From Owenia fusiformis (taxonomy: Eukaryota > Annelida > Polychaeta > Sabellida > Oweniidae): a stretch of DNA of 64,000 nt. Within the stretch, counting starts at the first letter, position 1. Every line of letters starts with the position of its first letter. The notes beneath the pieces were generated by a model, which was not told where the DNA came from, did not search any database, and worked only from the letters and a program-made list of their open reading frames with translations. The translations under genes were made by a program, and so were the position numbers. The stretch is taken from NCBI GenBank assembly GCA_903813345.2, contig CAIIXF020000008.1, forward strand, positions 37,634,867 through 37,698,866, written 5' to 3'. Of this stretch, positions 45,855-57,212 are shown one piece after another.

Positions 45855-46400
45855 AATACCAAAAATACTCTATGACCTGAATCGATTGCAAACTTAATAA
45901 TTTCACAATACGACACAAATGGTTTATCTCATCAAATGTGCAAATATGAAGTTTGCAATCGATTCAGGTCATACTTAAAATTAAAAGATTGTACATTTTC
46001 TCATCATTTTTTCCCTACAAAATGGCTATAGAAAAATGCTCCAAAAACAACTTTTACACTTATCAAATATCATACAAGTTTGTAAAACCAAAGATTATAC
46101 TATTATATTTCATTATGCAGTAACATTTTTGGATAAGATGCAGGGATGCGTAGGATGTAAATGGATTTTGACAGACACAAAAATACTTCCTGGTTTGGAA
46201 TCTATGCCTCTACACTTGATGATTGAATTATGACTCTAATAAGTGGCCTATACATCAATACAGTGCTGAATATAGGTCAACAAGATACTAGTGTGCATAT
46301 AAATGTAATAATTGAAGCAGAATAATCATTTTGAAAAATCAGATGAATTATTTTTTCCCATGGGGAGATCCCAATGGAGGGTGTATAAGGTCCTTTGGTA
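45855..46400 (-). repeat. Dispersed repeat family X, copy 2
   Basis: Opposite orientation to 37,725-38,185. Its left end (45,872-45,972) is a hairpin element with 24-bp perfect arms, ATGACCTGAATCGATTGCAA and complement. The right end contains TCAGATGAATTATTTTTTCC and GGGGAGATCC, matching the start of copy 1. Confidence 0.85.
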
Positions 46401-46787
46401 CAATGAATCGGACACTCATGTAAATCGACAAGGTTATCACATTGAGCTCAATGCAGTAAATTAGTTATTTCTATGAATCACAGCGGGATTGGTTTCATTT
46501 TATATGATTGCCAACTCTGGCGGTATTTTTGTAAATGCTTTTGACCGCGGTAAATGTGAAACTGATACAGTTGTGTATTATTCAATTGTTTTATGTCTTG
46601 GTCACATTTGCTCCGATTTTCACTACGGCGCCCGGCCGATTGAGTATTGTGTTCAGAAATGTATTCAATTTTGAACAAAATACTCGCAGCAAATGTGATC
46701 CAGGCATTACACAGCGGTATTTCGAACATACTTTTGTTGCATAACCACGACCTAGCCAATTTTAAAATCATACTCCTTATTTAAATC

Positions 46788-48141
46788 AAACGATAGGAGC
46801 TCATGGAAAGTATACATTTTAACTTTTATACATCTTTACAAATACTAGAAATCTACATGTTCGAGTGGATCACGAAGGGTCCCCACATAGCAGCAGTCTC
46901 AATAAAAATGCAAAATCCCTGTATTGATAACTTGACTTTGACAGATTTTTGAATTGAGATGAACTTGATGAAACCTCGTGAAACGCCAGATACTAGTACC
47001 TAGATGTGACCTTGAAATAATGTTGGCCAATACACATTGACTTTGACCTTAGGTCACCTAATATTGTGTCGTCAAGGGTCATTGTAGCCCTCAAGGTCCT
47101 TACAACGCCAAATACTTAGATATTAATTTTTGATCTTGAAACAAACTTGACCCTGTAACATTGGCCTTGAACTCAGTTCACCTAATCGTTGGTTGCCAAG
47201 GGTCACAGCAGCCCAAAGGACTTTAAATCACCAAAAACCTAGATATTGATATTTTACATAGGAATGACCTTGACTTCAGGTCACTTAATCATGCCTCATC
47301 AAGGGTCGAATCTCAGACCAACGGTAAAAAACGCGTAAACCTAGATATTGACATTTTAAAGAGAGAATCGGATCTAGCAAGCAGTCTAACAAAAAAAATT
47401 GTTTCAATTTTAGAATATTTCTGGCTTATGTCAGATCCCAAAAGTGCACACTTTATTTCAGGAAAACTAAAGAGTTTACAACAATGACTTTTGCATATTT
47501 CTTCTATAAGAATGGTTACTTATTATTTACAATTTTGCACTTTTAATCTATTATAACTTCATCAATTTCTAACATATCGTAAATATTTTGTGAGATTTTG
47601 TATTTGAGACTGTAAGGAATAGTGTACGTCAGTTGTACATGTTGCTTGTAATTTTGTCACCTCCATATATCTGATTCTGCCTTTAACCTAGAATGACTTT
47701 GACCTCTGACCTTAGTAGAACGCTCACTGACCCATCAAGTATGAGGGCAAAAGGAGATGTCGAGACCTACTATGAAGCATGTTCGGTCTGTCTGTCATTT
47801 TGTCTGTCTGTCGGGACATCTCCTTCTACACCATTTAACCTTAGTAAGTTGGTCTCCAAAGGTCAGAGTTAAGTTAATTCAAAGGTAAACGATCAATGTC
47901 TAGGTATTTGGCGTTTGATGATACTATGGCCCTTGGCGAATTATGATTAGATGAACCGAGGTCAACATTAATGTTTCTTGTACAAGGTCATCCCAAGCTC
48001 AAAGATAAATATTTAGGTATTTTACGTTTCAAGACCTTTGGACAAATTCGATTCAATTCAAGAGTATTTTGTATTTTTTTTGTAAAGATGTATTAAAGTT
48101 AAAATGTATACAGAGATAAAATAGGTTAGCTCCTATCGTTT
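46788..48141. mobile_element. 1.35-kb TIR element with facing repeat arrays
   Basis: The left end AAACGATAGGAGCT (46,788) returns inverted at the right (to 48,141), and both are followed inward by GTATACATTTTAACTTT and TACATCTTTACAAA. Inside, a ~120-bp degenerate tandem unit marked by CCTAGATATTGA and CAAGGGTCA runs in one orientation at 46,975-47,340 and in the other at 47,860-48,050. GGAGATGTCG and CGGGACATCTCC near 47,755 and 47,813 form a stem. No transposase is visible. Confidence 0.75.
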
Positions 48142-48479
48142 CCTTGTGTATACGTTTATGTCTCTGCGTAATAACGCAGATGCGAGCAGGTAGTTACCAG
48201 TCTCACCACAAGGTGGCTCGTTCGGGTCAGATAGCATGGCGGGTATGGTAGAAAGTTCCCTTAAACTTAAAGTACATCTGTTTTCGTGGTTCAATTTTCA
48301 TATCACCCTTAAAATGTATCTAATAGCAATGCAAATTAAAATATGTCCAGTGAAAGAAAATGCAATACAAGAATAGATATTTCACTTTTTGTGATTTTGT
48401 AACAATGGGGTTATTTTTTGTATAACGCATTGAAACATCTTTAAAAAGTGAGCAATGTCAGTGTTGTGATAATAACGCC

Positions 48480-48795
48480 CCTCATACCTATTTATTACAG
48501 GTCGTGTAGACCATTGTTGCCTGATTTATTGCAAAAACATTGACTTTTGCACGTTGATGATGATGATGATGCGCCTTTTATAATTGATCTCATATCTTAG
48601 AAGCGTATCAGTTCAAAAAAATACTAGAAGACCTTACATATTTTGCCATGCACTGCGCCTATTCATTTGGCAATTCAGTTGTAAATTTTATCTTGAAAAA
48701 AATAAATCTTCCAAATTTGTTGAGTTTTCTTGCAGAAATCGCCTACTCCCCCCCCCCCCCCTCCATCCATTTTGTATGATCACCGGGCGTGATTT
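48480..48795 (-). mobile_element. Single arm of the G-rich foldback family
   Basis: Matches one arm of the element at 6,954-7,964: TTATTACAGGTCGTGTAGAC on the inner side and a C-rich run followed by TGATCACCGGGCGTGATTT at the outer side. The second arm is absent, so this is a solo arm or a truncated copy. A (GAT)n run at 48,555-48,569 is additional. Confidence 0.75.
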
Positions 48796-49434
48796 AAGCT
48801 GCTGATATTCTTCTTTAAACGAGTCAGGTCTTCAAAATCTATAATTTGGACTCCCTTTATAGAAGCTTTGAACTGAATTTGCACTGCTTAATGCTGAAAT
48901 TTTATTGTTTATCCATACATTTTAAGAAAAAATATATAAAAAGAGATGTTAAGCCAAATGTTGCCCTAAAAATTCAGAAAATGTAAAAAAAAATTCGAAT
49001 TTTCTATGTACAGGCCTTGTTGCCCCTTTAAGAAACTCAATATGTAAATTATCTAATCAAACACTTCGTCCACCATTTTGAAACACTAATCAATCCAATC
49101 TGTGCTAGCGATTCATAGGGCGAGCCATTGGGATATTTCTAGGGTTCGTACACACCTGCAAATGTCAGGGAAATTGACTTAATTTTCAAAGTGCTGGAAA
49201 TGTCAGATAATTTTAAAATTAGGTCAAAAGGGCCAAAGATGACCGGGAATTTTGAAACGGTAGATATGTCAGGGAAATTTGTATCAGTGTTGAAAAAATA
49301 ATGTTCCAGAAAAAAAAATTTAGGACTATGACAGGATATCAATGAAATCCAAAATGTAATATTTAGTTGATTCCACAGGCTAAAGTATGAAAATGTATAA
49401 CATATATCTAAAAATTTTACACTGTCTTGATTAA

Positions 49435-49805
49435 TGAATTTCATAGATCTAGAGGCCCTTGGAAAATCTTAAATTATTATTTGAAACAAACTAACGTCTT
49501 GTTTTCAAACTACACCTTGCTCCTTTCTGTCGTATTTAATAAAACAAAAATAGTATATCACGGAGGGATACGAACCACTCACCTGGGACTTGGTTATTCA
49601 CTAGCGCCATAGGCGTTCACCTATTTTGGATACAACTGACGAGTCGTATTTAAGTGGAGTCAAAAGTGAGGATCATTTTGAATTGACGCTCGGTATAAAT
49701 ATATATAATACTTTTGTTCTTTCATATCGGTTGCACGTTGGCCTCATGGTTAGCGTGCCTGGCTTCCACGCTATAGGTTAGTTGATCGAGACCCGTTCAT
49801 GTCGA
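49435..49805 (-). repeat. tRNA-derived SINE-like repeat, copy 2
   Basis: Inverse of 44,365-44,725. On the minus strand GGTGAACGCCTATGGCGCTA and GGTTCGTATCCC form the tRNA-like part. On the plus strand, at 49,740-49,795, CATGGTTAGCGTGCC and GATCGAGACCC look like a second A/B-box pair in head-to-head orientation. Confidence 0.65.
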
Positions 49806-49856
49806 ACTTTTTGATTTGCTTGTTGTCAAGATATAATAAGTAGGGCAAAATCCAGA

Positions 49857-50290
49857 AAAAGTAGATCAAAAATACTCCAATGGAGTATAAAATTGTCACC
49901 AGGATTCCGAAATGAGACGAATGCAACTCGTTAAATCTCGGTAGATAAGGTAGGTCAGAAAATCCGGTTTAATCCGAACTAGGTTCGGGAATTTTCGTCA
50001 TAAGAAGTAGATCAAAAATACTCCAATGGAGTATAAAATTGTCACCAGGATTCCGAAATGAGACGAATGTTAACTCGTGAAATCTCGGAAGATAAAGTAG
50101 GTCAGAAAATCCGGATTAATCCGAACAAGGTTCGGGAATTTTCGTCATAAGTAGTAGATCAAAAATACTCCAAATGGAGTATAAAATTGTCACCAGGATT
50201 CCGAAATACGACGAATCGAATCGGCAAATTTCGGTACAATAATGAAGTGCATAAAAACCGAAATGATCCAAACAACGTTCGGATAAAATC
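49857..50290. repeat. ~147-bp tandem repeat, three units
   Basis: GTAGATCAAAAATACTCCAA starts units at about 49,860, 50,006 and 50,154. Each contains GTCACCAGGATTCCGAAAT and, in the first two, GGTTCGGGAATTTTCGTCAT. The third is more diverged at its end. Confidence 0.9.
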
Positions 50291-51359
50291 GTGAAACAGG
50301 TGTCAGGGGCTTCCCCTCATCTTTCCCGACATGGTTCTAAAAGCCTTATATGGATCTATCACGTGACATTCAAAATGACGTTCCTATATGGTTCTATGGG
50401 CCTTATATGGATCTTTGGAACACGTGACCTAATACCAAATCAAAATCAAAATTTTACCTTGACCATCGGATGGGATTTCATAGAAAATATACAAGAAAAC
50501 ATATTCTCGTGATCCTTAAATCACTTAAATTCGATCATTTTATCTTCACCCTTTGATGGAATTTTATGAAAGAAGTTATGAAAACACATCATCATGTAAG
50601 GGTTTTCACCTAAATTAATAAAAATGAAAAATGTTTCATGAAAAATATCATCATGTTATGATTTGTATTTAAATAAGACCGTTTCATCTAAATACTTGCT
50701 GGATAATATTTCATAAAAAATGCACTTTAAAAATATTTCAGGATTTGCCTTAATTTATCAATGTAATGTGAGTATTAGATTGACTCTCAAATAGGGTTCT
50801 ATTTTAACTTTTTTTATTGAAAGTAATACTAGGCAGGACCCACTCTCTAAATAGCTAATAGAAATTCAACCCTTGGATGTGATTTCGTTGAAAAAAAATA
50901 TGACAAGTCCAGAATCAAATGATTTGTCCAGAACCTCTTAAGATCCTGTTTTACGATAAATCATGGTTTTGGGATATATTGGGATATACACTTAGAGGTT
51001 GCTTTTTATTGCTAGGTGCTATTACAACTTTTAGTCTTTTCCCTTTGGCTCTCGTGCTTAGATATTTGTAAGATGGATTAACACAATTACGAATGGTTTT
51101 ATTACACATGCTAAAGAATTTGAGAAGAAGACTCAAGGCATTAAAGTCTAGGAAACAATGCATGAGTCCGGGACTGAGATTCTTTCACATATTGCCAACT
51201 ATTTTATTCAGTGTCACTTGAAACAATATCTTGCTCACTAAAATCTAAAAATAGCCCAGGTTTTTTAGCAAGGGTGCGTTGTTGATTATATAATGCAAAT
51301 GGACACGCTTTGCCTCGCTATGTGAAAATTATATCTTATATTTTCAAAAGAAAACTTAC
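50291..51359. other. Intron DNA, no exon recognised
   Basis: Part of the long intron between the last CCP exon and the first LamG exon. The minus frame at 50,951-51,163 is a diverged member of an intronic block that recurs about every 4 kb in the CCP cluster and is not a gene. Confidence 0.5.
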
Positions 51360-51545
51360 GTTCACACGTTACATCTGTCCCACTCCATTCCAAGGACATG
51401 TTTGCCACCTCGCAGTTTCTATATTGGTCCCCAATTAAAACAAATCCCGGGTCACAAGCGTAACAAGCCAGCGAGCCCTCAGTTCTTCCATTAAATTCCA
51501 AAGATCCATTTCCAGGAGCCTCCAATTCATCACAAAGTGCGACGG
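51360..51545 (-). CDS. CCP exon 18 (type A), last CCP before the LamG domain
   Basis: 186 bp, phase 1-1, acceptor TTTCAAATAG and donor GTAAGT. One CCP module: CDELEAPGNGSLEFNGRTEG, then SLACYACDPGFVLIGDQYRN and CEVANMSLEWSGTDVTC. The CCP landmarks are the first Cys, the YACxPGF motif, the third Cys, Trp and the final Cys. An additional Cys (SLAC) makes five. Sequons NGS and NMS are present. In the mature gene this module is joined across a 7-kb intron to the LamG part. Exon numbers here count the 18 CCP exons seen, from the right window edge. Confidence 0.9.
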
Positions 51546-51727
51546 CTATTTGAAACGTGAAACATAAACTCAGGCTCGAGTCCTGGACTAACATTTTTTC
51601 CTATATTGCTAACTATTTTATTCAATATCACTTAATCAATATTTTTGCAAGAAAATGTTTTGCTATCAAAACCTTTTAATTATTCTTTATCATACGCATA
51701 TTTATTTTTGCAAAATGGATAACATAC

Positions 51728-51913
51728 GTTCACATGTTGCATCGGTTCCAGTCCACTGTACAAATCCTCCTGTCTCTACACAGATCCGATACTGGCCCCC
51801 AGTTAAAACAAATCCCGGGTCACAAGCGTAACAAGCCAGGGAGCCCTCAGTGCGTTCATTGATAACAAGGGATCCATTTCCAGGAACTTCCAATTCATCA
51901 CAAAGCGCGACGG
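51728..51913 (-). CDS. CCP exon 17 (type B)
   Basis: 186 bp, phase 1-1, donor GTATGT. It encodes CDELEVPGNGSLVINERTEG, then SLACYACDPGFVLTGGQYRI and CVETGGFVQWTGTDATC. Type B differs from type A after the first Cys (VINERTEG for EFNGRTEG) and around the third Cys (ICVETG for NCEVAN). Protein identical to exons 12 and 7. Confidence 0.9.
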
Positions 51914-52648
51914 CTATTTGAAATATAAAAAAAAATTTAGAAACAACATGTCAATGGATAAACAAATGTCTTGTTGTGTTTTTAAGACTTGGTTTTGTCT
52001 ATCTCAAATCATTTGAGACTGAATGTTATATCTCTGTATATGGGAACTTGTGTCTTCAACTATTTTTGATGTTATATGGTAGTAATAAGTTTTAGCTATC
52101 AGTGTCTTATTTTTTCTTCAAACTGTATTGTAACGACTTCAGTGATGAACAAAATATTCCTTGTTGTTAAGGTCTTGGATTGTGATATTGATGTCTTGAA
52201 TGATTGGTTCTTGAATGCTTAGGAAAGGTGGTATTAGATATTGTTTCTTTTACGATAAATCATGGTTTTGGGATATACACTTAGAGGTTGCTTTTTATTG
52301 CTAGGTTCTATTACAACTTTTAGTCCTTTCCCTTTGGCTCTCGTGCTTATATATTTGTGAGCTGGATTAACACAATTACGAATGGTTTTATTACACATGC
52401 TTAAAAATTTGAGAAGAAGACTCAAGGCATTAAAGTCTAGGAAACAATGCATGAGTCCGGGACTGAAATTCTTTCACATATTGCCAACTATTTTATTCGG
52501 TGTCACTTGAAACAATATCTTTCTCACTAAAATCTAAAAATAGCCCAGGTTTATTAGCAAGGGTGCGTTGTTGATTATATAATGCAAATGGACACGCTTT
52601 GCCTCGCTATGTGAAAATTATATCTTATATTTTCAAAAGAAAACTTAC

Positions 52649-52834
52649 GTTCACACGTTACATCTGTCCCACTCCATTCCAAGGACATGTTTGCCACCTC
52701 ACAGTTTCTATATTGGTCCCCAATTAAAACAAATCCCGGGGCACAAGCGTAACAAGCCAGCGAGCCCTCAGTTCTTCCATTAAATTCCAAAGATCCATTT
52801 CCAGGAGCCTCCAATTCATCACAAAGTGCAACAG
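52649..52834 (-). CDS. CCP exon 16 (type A, CAPGF variant)
   Basis: 186 bp, phase 1-1, acceptor TTTCACATAG. Standard A sequence, but YACAPGFVLIG replaces YACDPGFVLIG; ends SGTDVTC. Shares this variant with exons 11 and 6, which hold the same place in the duplicated units. Confidence 0.9.
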
Positions 52835-53020
52835 CTATGTGAAACATGAAACATAAATTCAGGCCAGGCATGAGTCATGGACTTAATTTTTTCCTATATT
52901 GTTAACTATTTCATTCAACATCACTTAAACAATATCTTTGCAAGAAAATGTTTTGCTGTCAAAACCTTTTAATAATTCTTTATCATACGCATATTTATTT
53001 TTGCAAAATGGATAACATAC

Positions 53021-53206
53021 GTTCACACGTTGCTGCGGTTCCATTCCACTGTACGGATGTTCCTGTCTCCACACAGATCCGATGTTGGTCCCCAGTTAAA
53101 ACAAATCCCGGGTCACAAGCGTAACAAGCCAGGGAGCCCTCAGTGCGTTCATTGATTACAAGAGATCCATTTTCAGGAACTCCCAATTCATCACAAAGCG
53201 CGACGG
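53021..53206 (-). CDS. CCP exon 15 (type B)
   Basis: 186 bp, phase 1-1. Reads CDELGVPENGSLVINERTEG and, later, GDQHRICVETGTSVQWNGTA then ATC. Relative to other B modules it has G for E after DEL, and gains a second sequon (NGT) beside the Trp. Confidence 0.9.
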
Positions 53207-54111
53207 CTATTTGAAACATAAACATAAATTCAGAAACAACATTTCAATGGATAAACAAATGTTTTGTTGTGTTTTTGCTCACACTGTTGAACTTTTGCCA
53301 TCACTCACTTGTCCGTCTGTCCATCTGTCTGACTGCACGTTTTAACTATTTGGTAGCTTAATTTATGAATTATGGCGACGACTTTTCAGATGGATGTTGG
53401 CCCTTCGAAATGTCTATAGACTTGGTTTTGTCTATCTCAAATCATTTGAGACTGAATGTTATATCTTCTATGGGAACTTGTGTCTTCAACTATTTTTGAT
53501 TTTATAAAGTAGTAATAAGTATTGGCTATCTGTGTCTTATTTTTTCTTCAAACTGAATTGTAACGACTTCAGTGATGAATAAAATATTCCTTGGTGTTAT
53601 AGTCCTGGATTGTGATTGGTTCTTGAATGATTGTTTTTGAATGCTTAGGAAAGGTGGTATTAGATATTGTTTCTTTGACGTTAAATCATGGTTTTGGGAT
53701 AGATTGGGTTTGTTTTTCTCATGACTGGCGTACACTTAGAGTTTGCTTTTGATTGCTAGCTGCTATTACAACTTCTAGTCCCTTCCCTTTGGCTCTCGTG
53801 CTTACATATTTGTAAAATTAATTAACACTATTAGGAATGGTCTAATTACACAAGCCATGTTAAAGAATTTGAGAAGAAGACTCAAGACATTGAAGTCCAG
53901 GAAATAATGCATGAGTCCTGGACTGAAATTCTTTCACACAACTATTTTATTCAGTATCACTTGAAACAATATTTTTATCACTGAAATCTAAAAGTAGCCC
54001 AGGTTTATTAGCACATGTAGCAAGGGTGCGTTGTTGATTATATAATGCAAAAGGACACGCCTCGCCTCACTATGTGAAAAGTATATCTAATAATTTCTAA
54101 AGAAAACTTAC

Positions 54112-54297
54112 GTTCACACGTTGCATCTATCCCACTCCATTCCAAGGACATGTTTGCAACCTCGCAGTTTCTATATTGGTCCCCAATTAAAACAAATCCC
54201 GGGTCACAAGCGTAACAAGCCAGTGAGCCCTCAGTTCTTCCATTAAATTCCAAAGATCCATTTCCAGGAGCCTCCAATTCATCACAAAGCGCGACGG
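54112..54297 (-). CDS. CCP exon 14 (type A)
   Basis: 186 bp, phase 1-1. A-type module ending WSGIDATC in place of WSGTDVTC. It is the downstream member of an A-A doublet created by a 1.25-kb duplication, so the A/B alternation is broken here. Same protein as exon 9. Confidence 0.9.
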
Positions 54298-55361
54298 CTA
54301 TTTGAAACATAAACATAAATTCAGAAAAAATATTTTAATGGATAAACAAATGTTTTGTTGTGTTTTTTGCTCACACTGTTGAACTTTTGCCATCACTCAC
54401 TTGTCCGTCTGTCCATCTGTCTGACTGCACGTTTTAAAAGCTCTCTCTATAGGATTCGGGCTTTAAGTTATCTCTGTTCAACATCAATACAGAAAATTCT
54501 TCTGTGATTCTTAGTTCAAAAGCTCGTCAATTTCCAAAATGGCCACCATTTTTGTTAATTTTCATTTCAAAAATGTATTCAAAATTCATTTTGAACTATT
54601 TGGTAGCTTAATTTATGAATTATGGCGACGACTTTTCAGATGGATGTTGGCCCTTCAAAATGTCTATAGACTTGGTTTTGTCTATCTCAAATCATTTGAG
54701 ACTGAATGTTATATCTTCTATGGAAACTTGTGTCTTCAACTATTTTTGATTTTATAAAGTAGTAATAAGTATTGGCTATCTGTGTCTTATTTTTTCTTCA
54801 AACTGAATTGTAACGACTTCAGTGATGAATAAAATATTCCTTGGTGTTATAGTCCTGGATTGTGATTGGTTCTTGAATGATTGTTTTTGAATGCTTAGGA
54901 AAGGTGGTATTAGATATTGTTTCTTTGACGTTAAATCATGGTTTTGGGATAGATTGGGTTTGTTTTTCTCATGACTGGCGTACACTTAGAGTTTGCTTTT
55001 GATTGCTAGCTGCTATAACAACTTCTAGTCCTTTCTCTTTGGCTCTCGTGCTTACATATTTGTAAAATTAATTAACACTATTAGGAATGGTCTAATTACA
55101 CAAGCCATGTTAAAAAATTTGAGAAGAAGACTCAAGACATTAAAGTCCAGGAAATAATGCATGAGTCCTGGACTGAAATTCTTTCACACAACTATTTTAT
55201 TCAGTATCACTTGAAACAATATTTTTATCACTGAAATCTAAAAGTAGCCCAGGTTTATTAGCACATGTAGCAAGGGTGCGTTGTTGATTATATAATGCAA
55301 AAGGACACGCCTCGCCTCACTATGTGAAAAGTATATCTAATAATTTCTAAAGAAAACTTAC

Positions 55362-55547
55362 GTTCACACGTTGCATCTATCCCACTCCATTCCAAGGACA
55401 TGTTTGCAACCTCGCAGTTTCTATATTGGTCCCCAATTAAAACAAATCCCAGGTCACAAGCGTAACAAGCCAGCGAGCCCTCAGTTCTTCCATTGAATTC
55501 CAAAGATCCATTTCCAGGAGCCTCCAATTCATCACAAAGTGCAACAG
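55362..55547 (-). CDS. CCP exon 13 (type A)
   Basis: 186 bp, phase 1-1, acceptor TTTCACATAG. A-type module with YACDLGFV (Pro to Leu in the PGF turn) and the ending SGIDATC. The Leu is unique to this copy; its partner in unit 2 keeps the Pro. Confidence 0.9.
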
Positions 55548-55734
55548 CTATGTGAAACATGAAACATAAATTCAGGCCAGGCATGAGTCCTGGACTAAAT
55601 TTTTTTCCTATATTGCTAACTATTTTATTCAATATCACTTAAATAATATTTCTGCAAGAAAATGTTTTGCTATCAAAACCTTTTAATCATTCTTTATCAT
55701 ACGTATATTTATTTTTGCAAAATGGATAACATAC

Positions 55735-55920
55735 GTTCACATGTTGCATCGGTTCCAGTCCACTGTACAAATCCTCCTGTCTCTACACAGATCCGATACT
55801 GGCCCCCAGTTAAAACAAATCCCGGGTCACAAGCGTAACAAGCCAGGGAGCCCTCAGTGCGTTCATTGATTACAAGGGATCCATTTCCAGGAACTTCCAA
55901 TTCATCACAAAGCGCGACGG
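55735..55920 (-). CDS. CCP exon 12 (type B)
   Basis: 186 bp, phase 1-1. Protein identical to exons 17 and 7 (GGQYRICVETGGFVQWTGTD). Confidence 0.9.
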
Positions 55921-56654
55921 CTATTTGAAATATAAAAAAAATTTAGAAACAACATGTCAATGGATAAACAAATGTTTTGTTGTGTTTTTAAGACTTGGTT
56001 TTGTCTATCTCAAATCATTTGAGACTGAATGTTATATCTCTGTATATGGGAACTTGTGTCTTCAACTATTTTTGATGTTATATGGTAGTAATAAGTTTTA
56101 GCTATCAGTGTCTTATTTTTTCTTCAAACTGTATTGAAACGACTTCAGTGATGAACAAAATATTCCTTGTTGTTAAGGTCTTGGATTGTGATATTGATGT
56201 CTTGAATGATTGGTTCTTGAATGCTTAGGAAAGGTGGTATTAGATATTGTTTCTTTTACGATAAATCATGGTTTTGGGATATACACTTAGAGGTTGCTTT
56301 TTATTGCTAGGTGCTATTACAACTTTTAGTCCTTTCCCTTTGGCTCTCGTGCTTATATATTTGTAAGATGGATTAACACAATTACGAATGGTTTTATTAC
56401 ACATGCTTAAAAATTTGAGAAGAAGACTGAAGGCATTAAAGTCTAGGAAACAATGCATGAGTCCGGGACTGAAATTCTTTCACATATTGCCAACTATTTT
56501 ATTCGGTGTCACTTGAAACAATATCTTTCTCACTAAAATCTAAAAATAGCCCAGGTTTATTAGCAAGGGTGCGTTGTTGATTATATAATGCAAATGGACA
56601 CGCTTTGCCTCGCTATGTGAAAATTATATCTTATATTTTCAAAAGAAAACTTAC

Positions 56655-56840
56655 GTTCACACGTTACATCTGTCCCACTCCATTCCAAGGACATGTTTGC
56701 CACCTCACAGTTTCTATATTGGTCCCCAATTAAAACAAATCCCGGGGCACAAGCGTAACAAGCCAGCGAGCCCTCAGTTCTTCCATTAAATTCCAAAGAT
56801 CCATTTCCAGGAGCCTCCAATTCATCACAAAGTGCAACAG
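56655..56840 (-). CDS. CCP exon 11 (type A, CAPGF variant)
   Basis: 186 bp, phase 1-1. Same protein as exon 16, at the equivalent place in unit 2. Confidence 0.9.
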
Positions 56841-57026
56841 CTATGTGAAACATGAAACATAAATTCAGGCCAGGCATGAGTCATGGACTAAATTTTTTCC
56901 TATATTGTTAACTATTTTATTCAATATCACTTAAATAATATTTCTGCAAGAAAACGTTTTGCTATCAAAACCTTTTAATCATTCTTTATCATACGTATAT
57001 TTATTTTTGCAAAATGGATAACATAC

Positions 57027-57212
57027 GTTCACATGTTGCATCGGTTCCAGTCCACTGTACAAATCCTCCTGTCTCTACACAGATCCGATACTGGCCCCCA
57101 GTTAAAACAAATCCCGGGTCACAAGCGTAACAAGCCAGGGAGCCCTCAGTGCGTTCATTGATTACAAGAGATCCATTTTCAGGAACTTCCAATTCATCAC
57201 AAAGCGCGACGG
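57027..57212 (-). CDS. CCP exon 10 (type B, chimeric)
   Basis: 186 bp, phase 1-1. The first half reads VPENGSL, as in exon 15, but the second half is GGQYRICVETGGFVQWTGTD as in exons 12, 7 and 17 instead of the DQxRICVETGxSVQWNGTAA expected at this place. The adjacent intron also follows the exon 12/7 version, indicating gene conversion. Confidence 0.9.

Larger units (their letters stand above)
52234..56239. repeat. 4.006-kb tandem segmental duplication, unit 1
   Basis: Marker words, such as the intronic block at 52,234-52,452, repeat at 56,240 and 60,247. Exons and introns of unit 1 are nearly identical to unit 2 over the whole length. The unit contains five CCP exons in the order (minus strand) B, A, A, B, A. 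Unit limits are set by that marker and are otherwise arbitrary. Confidence 0.9.

Noticed and set aside
49740-49805. Intact tRNA gene
   Set aside because: A/B-box-like words are present but the stems do not close convincingly and the sequence is part of a repeated element.
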